Made by a program: the position numbers and the translations under genes. Below, piece by piece: positions 55,975 through 64,000 of a stretch of 64,000 nucleotides of DNA. Numbering within the stretch: position 1 is the first letter of the stretch; the number at the start of each line of letters is the position of its first letter. The notes under the pieces are model-generated. The model was not told the DNA's origin and searched no databases. It worked only from the letters and a program-made list of their open reading frames with translations. The stretch is from Arbacia lixula (taxonomy: Eukaryota > Echinodermata > Echinoidea > Arbacioida > Arbaciidae), in assembly GCA_963669155.1 (NCBI GenBank), contig OZ022591.1, positions 7,428,394 through 7,492,393 of the forward strand, in the 5' to 3' direction.

Positions 55975-56967
55975 ATGGAGGATCCTCAAGTTCAAGCTTA
56001 CAATCCAAGTCTCGAGAAGGTGCTGAAAAGTTATCAGACTGTCGCGATGTCAAGTTTGGGGGGACCGAGCAGCTATCGCCCGAACTGGCCAGACTCCGCC
56101 GTGGGTTTGAGTGGTAAACAGCTCGTGGACACGCACATGAAGGAAGCCGTCGTTCGCGTGTCGGCCAGCAAGGCGGCCGCCGTCTCTGTCGCCGCCATCG
56201 AGCAGGCACACCGCAGCATCGCCACCGGTGTGAAGATGGAATACGACCCGTTGCTTCACCCGCCGCCGTTCCCGATCCAGCAAATGCCGGTTTTCACCCC
56301 CATCGACCAGAGCAAAAGCGAGAAAGGGATCACAATCCTTGAAGATGAGCGGATCTCGTGCTTCACAGTAGGCGGAGAGCGGCGACTTTGCCTGCCCCAA
56401 ATCCTGAACAGTGTCCTGCGCGACTTCAGCCTCCAACAGATCAACTCTGTCTGCGATGAGCTCCACATTTATTGTTCGCGCTGCAGCCCGGAGCAGCTGG
56501 AAATCTTGAAAGTTACCGGTATCTTGCCGTTCAGCGCCCCGTCCTGCGGGCTGATCACGAAAACCGACGCCGAGCGCCTCTGCAACGCGCTCCTGCACGG
56601 GATCCTGGACAGCCGGTCGCCCAAGCAACAGGACGAGAAGCCGACACACCCGACAGAAAACAGCATGAAGGTGTATCATGAGTGCTTCGGCAAGGGCAAG
56701 GGTTTGCTGACCCCTGAGCTCTACGAGACTGTCCACAGCTCTTGCATTGAGTGCTTGGAGTGCGGCATCATGCTCTCGCCGCAGAAATTCATTGTCCACG
56801 GACATAGGCGTCGCGAGACGCGCACGTGCCACTGGGGGTTTGACTCCGACAACTGGAGGAATTACCTCCTGCTGTCTCGCGACCAGAATCCAGAGGAAAA
56901 ATACACAGAGGCATTAGAGTGCGTCAAGGCCAAGTTCGACCCAACTTGCAAGTACAAGAGGAAACAG
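55975..56967 (+). CDS. SKI: Ski/SnoN-family transcriptional co-repressor, first coding exon (partial gene)
   Basis: 331 residues, then donor AAACAG|GTATAA at phase 0. Ski proteins bind Smads and recruit co-repressors to silence TGF-beta/BMP targets in the nucleus. N-terminal [20 protein letters not shown] (11-30) matches the R-Smad-binding segment of vertebrate Ski. The Ski/Sno/Dac domain is at about 118-213 with [29 protein letters not shown] and [20 protein letters not shown]. The SAND-like Smad4-binding domain is at about 229-325 with YHECFGK, paired Cys in CIECLECG, and [12 protein letters not shown]. It ends KYKRK like the vertebrate first coding exon. The start at 55975 is chosen because MEDPQVQ aligns with the family N-terminus; the open frame runs 70 codons further upstream, but those residues look non-coding. 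Ski versus SnoN cannot be separated because most invertebrates carry one pro-orthologue. Confidence 0.95.
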
Positions 56968-57434
56968 GTATAACCCCAACCCCAAACCCTATCGTGATAT
57001 TGTATGCTGTACTTCATTTTATGGATTGATGCATGCATTGTTTCAGTGAAAACAAAAAATCAATCTGGGCCTTGTTTTATGAAGAGTTACGATTTATATC
57101 CATTGATCATAAGTCCAATTTCCTGCATGTACAATGTATCTAAATGTACAGAGTTGCAATTGATATCAATCACAATTTTTTTAAAGACAGGGCCCTGGTT
57201 TGGATGCAAAGAAGCTTAAAACGTTATTTTTTAAAGTTGTATCACTCTCCGTCTCGTGATCAGTGGAGCAAGACGCAGTCTATGTTTAGCCATTGTTTGA
57301 GTGGGGGATCTTGTGGTCTGGTGTTGTCTAATGCCTCTTTTGTTTGAGGGGAAAGTGCGCCCTTTTTATTGACCATACTGGAATGAATGCTGAAACACTT
57401 GTGGTAGAGCAGAACAGCATTGTGATGGTGGCAA

Positions 57435-57870
57435 GCTAGTCTGGCTTCAAGGCTATTGGACACTTTAATCCAAACTGACAAAAACAGCGTATAATCCTCT
57501 TGAGACTAGTTGATCATTCTCCTCTATTCTCAGTCTGTCCAGATAAGAAATTGATAATTACTTGTCTACTGCACAGGGTGGTCACCAGAAAATCTTTTAT
57601 GCGCAGCTCAAAAGGGCAGAATGTCACTTTTTGAAAGATATCTGTGCTGGACATGTGGTACATAGCTATGGCACGCATGGCTCACAGAAAGCAAAAACAA
57701 TAGAAGTAATGTGACTTTTACTGATTTTACATGTGGCACAGTAAATTTACTCGTGTTTGTGCTGCACATTTTCTTCAGTGGGGACCACCTTGCTACTGCA
57801 GCCAAAACCCTTTAATTGAATATTTCGGCTTTTGAAAAGCCTAACAGCCTGGAGCTGAGGCAGGAGGCCA
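57435..57870. mobile_element. Foldback element (CTAGTCTGGCTTC... ends), interrupted copy
   Basis: Ends CTAGTCTGGCTTCAAGGCT and AACAGCCTGGAGC, with internal inverted TGATCATTCTC and CTACTGCA/CCAAAACCC blocks as in the uninterrupted copy 48783-48990. Split by the hAT-like insertion. Confidence 0.7.
57574..57792. mobile_element. hAT-like non-autonomous element, copy 2 (nested)
   Basis: 219 bases, ends CAGGGTGGTCACC...GGGACCACCTTG, flanked by the perfect 8-base duplication CTACTGCA (57566-57573, 57793-57800). Its sequence aligns with copy 1 in reverse orientation across most of its length. Several CG dinucleotides of copy 1 are TG or CA here, consistent with an older or methylated copy. It sits inside the foldback element 57435-57870. 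Confidence 0.88.
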
Positions 57871-57949
57871 GGACATCCCCAAGCTAGAGCTGCCATCATC
57901 CATTACACACAAACAATGAGAGGGGAAATGTCTTCAATGTGGACAACAC

Positions 57950-58215
57950 ATTCTCAAATATCTTACCTGTCTCCTGAACCATTGACATCCATGTACTAAA
58001 CTCCATGATAGGACCAAACTAAGTTGAAGGACAGTTTCAGATTTCAAATCTGAAGACTTTGGTAGTTTGAATTAAATACAACTCAAGTATCATGCCTATC
58101 TACTGAACCAAGTGCCACCATGGCCTGGCATGTACTACATGTAGCTCCATGATAGTTGAAACCCAGTTGAAGGACAGTTTCAGATTTCAAGTCTGAAAAC
58201 TTGGCAGGACGAATT
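57950..58215. repeat. ~130-base tandem duplication
   Basis: Two copies share AGTTGAAGGACAGTTTCAGA, TTTCAARTCTGAA and ACTCCATGATAG-like blocks. Confidence 0.7.
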
Positions 58216-58774
58216 GTACCATTGCATATAATATAGCAGTAAACTGAATCCCAGACATTGAAACCATTAATGTAACTGTAGAGCGTCAACATTTATTTGT
58301 TTAGTTTGCTCTCTTCCTGTCTTCCTGGGTCTCTGAGTGACCCCCACTTTTGAGCGAAATGTGTAAACAAATGCTGCTTTTGGCAATATTCCAGTACAGC
58401 AGCGTTGCAGATTGTGTTTCCTTCTTTTCTCTTCTGAGAAAAGCAGCAACCAGGTCTTTTATCTTTTTGTTGCATTTTCCTTTTTTATTTCTGAGAAAGG
58501 TGGGGGGGGGGGGGAGGGGGGGGGGGGGCTATAGATGTGTCTTTGCAGGGAAAGACAAAATGATGACCAAATTATGCTATCCGTTAATTGCTATTGTCAG
58601 ATTTACCTCTTAACCAACTATATAATGCTGAATAAAGTTGAATATGTAGATGTGAAGTAGATAATTTTCCCAAATCAAAAACAGTTGTGTAGCATGGATT
58701 TAGCCATGTTTGGATTAAACCATAAAATGATATCGCACTCTTATATCCATTGTTATCCCTCAGTTACTATGTGT

Positions 58775-58890
58775 ATGCAGTGCAATGGTATTAAACTGGC
58801 CCAGTGCAGTGTAATAGCATTTCAATAGCAGACTGCAGTGCAATATCATTGCAATAGCTCACTGCAGTGCAATAGCATACAGCAGACTGC
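58775..58890. repeat. Minisatellite of CTGCAGTGCAATAGCAT-like units
   Basis: CAGTGCAATGG, CAGTGTAATAGCAT, CAGTGCAATATCATTGC, CAGTGCAATAGCAT: about four degenerate units. Confidence 0.65.
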
Positions 58891-60668
58891 AATAAAGAAA
58901 CCCACTCCCCTCTTTGCTAGAGCAGTGCCTCATGAACTGCAGGGTGTCGTTGACAGTACTGTGCATTCACCATGCTCCCGAAATAGCCCACCCTTCCGAA
59001 GTCTATGCGATCCTGTAAATTAAATGTATGTCACAAATTTAGATGAATCTGTCAGAAGTCTTGCTCACATGGCGCGGCAGAAACAGTTGTGAAGTGGTAG
59101 GTGAGAGATGTGTAAGGGAGGAGGAAAGAGAGAGAGGCGGGGGGGGGGGGGATGATTTAGAGAAAGAAAAATGTACATAAAGAGAGGCACATTTGTACAC
59201 AAGTATGTATATTGTCTTGGCTGTAGGTTAGAGGGAAAGAGAGACAGACAGACAGAGTAGACAAATGTGAAGAAGGAAGATACAGGAATGTATGATGATG
59301 GGTGGAATGTAATGCTGCGAGGCTTAGGAAATAAGAGGTCAAGAACTTTGGGCTTGTTTCCAAAAGTGTAGGCCTAATGATGAGTCTGGTATGCTAATTG
59401 TAAAGAATCATTAGCCTGTGGGAAGGGGATGAATCTTTCATTTGAAATCAACTGGTGTATTGGAATTGGGAAAGGTGAGGAAACAACTGCTATTCTGCTT
59501 TAAATCATAGACTTCTAATGATATTTGTGAATCAAAAAAGGTTTTCTCAAGGGTGGATTTCAAGAATCAAGTTGATATGAGTCAAGTGAAGGTGTCAAAT
59601 TTTTGTGAATGGAGGGCCCAAGTTTGCTTAGCCTTTCAGGCGGAAGTCTCCATCTTCCTTGCATCCGCCGGCCGGCGTAACCACACTCCGATGCCCTTAT
59701 CGTCGAGTCAGAGCAAAGGGAAAAGAGAGAGAAGCTATAGATATCAAGAACTTGCGTCTTCCTAGAGTTTTTGTATGGCTAGGCTTGTAATCCTTCTATA
59801 TTTGGGGTCCAAATATGTCACGTTTGAGAGATGGTCAGGATTAAAGAGAACGAAGGGAGAGGAGGAAGGAGAAGGGGACTGTTGGGGTGTTGATGCGCTG
59901 GCTTATGTCCCTGTTGGAAAGGAGGAAGTGATATCATTGTGCCCTGATTGGGTGCACAGGGCTCCGATGAAGGATGAGGTCGATAATCTAAGTGTTCCAG
60001 TTCCGAGATTCTGTAAGATAATCTCGCCCAGTGAATCCCAGACTTAACTTAGCCTTCGTATCTAGACGCTATCAGGTTTTTGAGCGTATAACGTGCGTCA
60101 CACCTGTGGCAAGTTGCACCGGGCGACTCCGGCCAGACTTAACGTGGCACCTGTAGCCTCCTGTCCAAGTCACTTAGAATTTCCACGTCCTTATCAGTTG
60201 ACGCAGTTGTTCAAAACTTCCAGGGGAGGAGGAAAATGTCTCCAAAACAAGACTATGTTCAAAGGGGGAAGCGTACTCAGACAGTCTTGTTATAAAATAA
60301 GATATGGCAAGAGTCATAGTGAGATTATCACTTTAGCCATGTTCACACCAAAATTGTAAGCTTGCTGAATCTCCTAATCAAGATCCTCAATGTGTTTATG
60401 TTTAATGAATCAATAAAATTACAGCTCAAGAGTACAGTTTTTAAGTGCAGTCAGGACACACATTCTTTATTTGATATCACGAAAAGAAACATCTTCATAA
60501 TGTACATGTACTGTACATTTTTAATCTGATGAGGGCACAACTTATGTCAACCAACTTTTGGGGTGGGGGGGTTAAAGCAGCAAAGCTGAGCTTGATACAG
60601 GACAGTGTGCTACATACTTACACATACTGGCAAGCCGATGGCCAGTTGGCCAGAAGGAAGTCACGTAA

Positions 60669-60868
60669 NNNNNNNNNNNNNNNNNNNNNNNNNNNNNNNN
60701 NNNNNNNNNNNNNNNNNNNNNNNNNNNNNNNNNNNNNNNNNNNNNNNNNNNNNNNNNNNNNNNNNNNNNNNNNNNNNNNNNNNNNNNNNNNNNNNNNNNN
60801 NNNNNNNNNNNNNNNNNNNNNNNNNNNNNNNNNNNNNNNNNNNNNNNNNNNNNNNNNNNNNNNNNNNN
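60669..60868. other. Assembly gap (200 N)
   Basis: Exactly 200 undetermined bases, probably a gap of nominal size. Confidence 1.
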
Positions 60869-61002
60869 TCAGGCAAAATTGTGTGTTTGTAGCCTTCTCT
60901 TCATGCATAGAAGGATATCACTAAGAGGGCTTCACGGCCACTGTAATCTTGCTGGTCATGCATGCTTCACCCCGAGTGTGAGTGTGAGACAACAGAGATA
61001 CA

Positions 61003-61034
<32 letters not shown>

Positions 61035-64000
61035 GTGTACAGAAGGAGAGCTAGAAACAAATAAGTTTTAAACTGTTGCTGTGGTGTTAATTCAGTGCAA
61101 ATATCTTGACACTGTGCTAATATTTGTATTGAGTGAGAGGAATATAAAATATTTTTCATATGTTTTTAATAAAATAATGTACAGGAGGATGGAGCACACT
61201 GTGTGTATTCCTTACTTCTGGGTGTATGATTTTTGAAGTTTTTTTTTTTGTTAGAAAAGTTAAACATACATGTAGGAATTGTGTCATGTTTGTGAAATGT
61301 AATTGCACCTAATATTGTGAATTTTGCTGTCTGTCACTCACATGTACCGGATCTGTCAGATCTAAATTCTCTGGGAGTCTGGGTATAGCAACCCTAGTAC
61401 AGTACATGTTCACCACGGCAACCCTCCCACTCAAATAATTACTTCAGCGATACGATAGCAGAAGGTCCATGCCAGCAGTGGCTTGAGCCGAGAACCAACC
61501 GCAGAAACCGGTTGTCAAATTAACTGGAGAGAGGGGGAAAAAAAAACCCTCCGCAGAGTCGCAGACTCGAGTCGAGTCGCGTGCTAGCCTCTGATTTGCG
61601 GGCCCGGAATGGGAAGATGATATCAGACCCAGTTTCCTGTCTACGAATTGAGTAGCACTTCCCCCTTGCGTGGCTGGTTAGTCTATCTGAATGTATGTAT
61701 GCCCGCTCCGGCTTGAGCTGCTCTTGATTCTGTGTGTTATATGGCCTAGTTTATAGGCTGTGTCGATTGAGCTTGTGAGGACCATTTCATTTCACAACTA
61801 GGAGGTATAGGATAAAGATAGTAGTGGTCAAGATGGTAGAGTAGTGGTCAAGATTACTGGTACAGGACCTGTGGTGGTATATTCCTTATTACAGGTGCCA
61901 TCATTGGGGCAGGGCCATTCATCGATTTCATTGCTTGGTGTGGAGAAGGTTAGATATAGACTTCTTGGCACAATTTTTTCACTAGACGAGAAGGAAATGT
62001 ACTGTATGCCAGTCTGTGTCTCCAAACCTCATTGAGATTTAAATATAAAAATATGCATTAGCTCATAGCTTTGCACCAAGGCTATACCTTAATACCCTTC
62101 TACACTGTATTGTACATTACGTCTGTCTGTTCTCCTGCCATTCCATGCTCGAGATTGTTCCTGCCAGAGTACCAGCTAGACTTGTTCCTCACTTTTCAAA
62201 TCTTACTTCCTCCTTGGGGAGTCACTTGATTCTGTCTTGTGCTTTCTTATCAATATCCCACAAGCTTCTTATCATCACATGTTCCTTGTTGTGGTGAACA
62301 TTTGATGCCCTCCTTGTATTTTGTCCTGTCAGTCATCTGTCAGGGTACAGACGAACATCTGCTTTCGTTGAGATAAGAATAGAGAGAATATGTATTAATA
62401 AGCAAACTGCCACTGCCAGATTTTACAGAAATTATATTCAGCAAGTATGATATTTGTAAAAGTATAACTGAAGTACATGAAGTAGTAAAGAATGAAATAA
62501 TTGGATTTGACTGATTCAATATTTACAACACATTGTCGCTGTACTGACTGCATTTGAATTACATTGGATAAAAAAACAATGGAAAGGGAGATAGAACAAT
62601 AAAGAGCTAGAGATAAAGAGAGAGAGAGAAAAAAAAAGGAGGAAGAAAGAGGAGAAAGTATTAAAGGAGAGGACTTGAAAGAAATGATTTGCAGAAAAAT
62701 ATTATTCACTCTGGTTCTTTTAGCCTCGCATTTTGAATCATATCCTGGCAGTCACGTCGGAGTTTGCCTTGGGGCTTGATGAAGCCCAAACGGCCTGGTC
62801 TCAATACTCAGAGGGATTGTTGCGGCCTTAGCAGTGGTTACTGTCGGGAGTGAGGTTTATTCTCGATTTAACTCTGGACTACCTGCTATGGTCGCATCTT
62901 TGCACTGGTAATGAGAGAACTGTATTGTGTTTAGCACACAAAGAACTACATGTACATACTGTAATGTGTGTGTATGTATGTTCATCCAGGTAGAGGTCAG
63001 CAGGAAGGAAAAAAACATTGCAAGGAGGGGGGGGGGGGCTACAGTTTTAAGCATACACTGTAATATCATGAAATAACCTCCTTGTGCTGTGTGTTGCATT
63101 ATGAAAAAGGAAAATTTCTTTTCACTACGCACTTTGGGTAGATACATGTAGATAGATAGAAGTTGCACATGACGACACCAGATTACAAAGAGAATATTTG
63201 AAAATGAAGATTGGAAAGCAATGGGGAGAAGAGTTCATGAGTTCTCAGACACATGACAGTCTTGGGGGGGGGGGGAGGGTGGCAGGAAAGAGACAACAGA
63301 CAGAGATGGGGAATATTGGCATAAAAATGTATTCAGAAGGGGAAAATATGAGGAGGGATGGGAAACAGTGTGGAGTGAGACAGAGACGGAGAGAGAGAGA
63401 GAGAGAGAGACGGAGAGTCAGGGAGAGAAAACAGAGGAAGAGGAGGAAGACATGGATCATATTGGCGAGGCAGTCTTTCTAGTTCCATTCCCAAGAGAGG
63501 CTACGTCTCCTGAACTTAATGAATTGTGTTATGATTTGACTCAGTGGATATATCAGAAACTGATTCCCTCTGTCTGGCGTTACGAAACTTGCTAAATCAT
63601 GCTTGCTGTTGCGTTCTGCACAGGCTCCCGCAGAAATGTTGTACTGTTATTTTTACACATTAGATCTGATGAGTAATAGAAATCTTGTTTTTTCCCCATA
63701 ATTAAAGGGAGAGATTGTTGTCTCTCAAGTGCTAAGTTAATCTTCTGAGTTAGTATGCTGTTTACTGTTAAGAAGTAGTGTTCATCTTGTGGGGTACCTG
63801 GGGGCCCCTCCCCCCTCTTTTTTTTTTGTTTTGGTGGGCGTGGGTCCATCAGGGGACAATATATCCAGGGGGTATTTTTTGAGCGTGATGTCATTATAAT
63901 GGGCACTCTGAAGTCTGAACCACACTGCATTATAATCAATTAGCAGAATGGTGTGTTGAAAATGGGCTCTTTTATTGTCTGTGGGGGAAATATAGCCCTC

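Larger units (their letters stand above)
56968..64000 (+). other. SKI intron 1 / downstream DNA, no second exon recognised
   Basis: I find no sequence resembling the coiled-coil or central part of Ski. The stretch holds a palindrome with GGGCC ends (about 57066-57200), the nested element at 57435-57870, a ~130-base tandem duplication (57950-58215), a CTGCAGTGCAATAGCAT-type minisatellite (58775-58890), poly-G runs, the assembly gap and GA repeats. Long first introns are usual for Ski genes. Confidence 0.5.

Noticed and set aside
56050..56832. 260-codon frame antisense to SKI
   Set aside because: Lies opposite a strongly conserved GC-rich exon; no recognisable domain, explained by codon bias of the sense strand.
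59553..60047. Possible SKI second exon
   Set aside because: Frames here show no Ski-like coiled-coil or conserved block and no strong splice pair.
60529..60924. Reading frames of undefined residues
   Set aside because: They cross the 200-N gap.

Overview
The window is animal nuclear DNA. Genes are split by GT-AG introns, intergenic DNA is AT-rich and crowded with microsatellites and short palindromic (foldback) elements, and there is one 200-base assembly gap (60669-60868). The three proteins are bilaterian. The repeat style (TTAA-flanked foldbacks, long poly-G/poly-C tracts, frequent TACATGTA words) suggests a marine invertebrate. An echinoderm is my best guess, but other marine invertebrates are not excluded.

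Layout. (1) 229-11273, minus strand: the 5' part of a Dispatched-3 (DISP3/PTCHD2) gene. Five coding exons join in frame to 644 residues, and the 3' part lies left of base 1. (2) About 11.3-27.8 kb: intergenic or upstream DNA with many foldback elements, a hAT-like element with a perfect 8-base target duplication, and a CpG-richer patch at 24.6-25.1 kb. (3) 27990-36942, plus strand: a complete SF3B4 gene (U2 snRNP SF3b subunit 4), nine coding exons, 417 residues, with a poly(A) signal at 37664. (4) About 37.7-55.0 kb: long intergenic DNA with an (AGT)n and an (ACT)n array in opposite orientation, foldback elements, and a palindrome whose loop holds a hammerhead-like motif. (5) 55975-56967, plus strand: first coding exon of a Ski/SnoN co-repressor gene. 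Its intron 1 appears to run to the window end, and I recognise no second exon.

The genes have unrelated jobs: membrane sterol-sensing/RND-type protein, pre-mRNA splicing, and Smad co-repression. Nothing suggests a shared pathway or operon-like unit.

The most unusual signal is in SF3B4. Three successive introns (2, 3 and 4) each begin with a tandem duplication that re-copies the 5' splice site or starts exactly at it. In intron 2 one unit end reads as a polypyrimidine tract plus AG directly followed by GTAAGC, like a recursive-splicing site. A duplicated 3' splice site is also visible beside a DISP3 exon. No defence system, CRISPR array or gene-cluster-type system is present.
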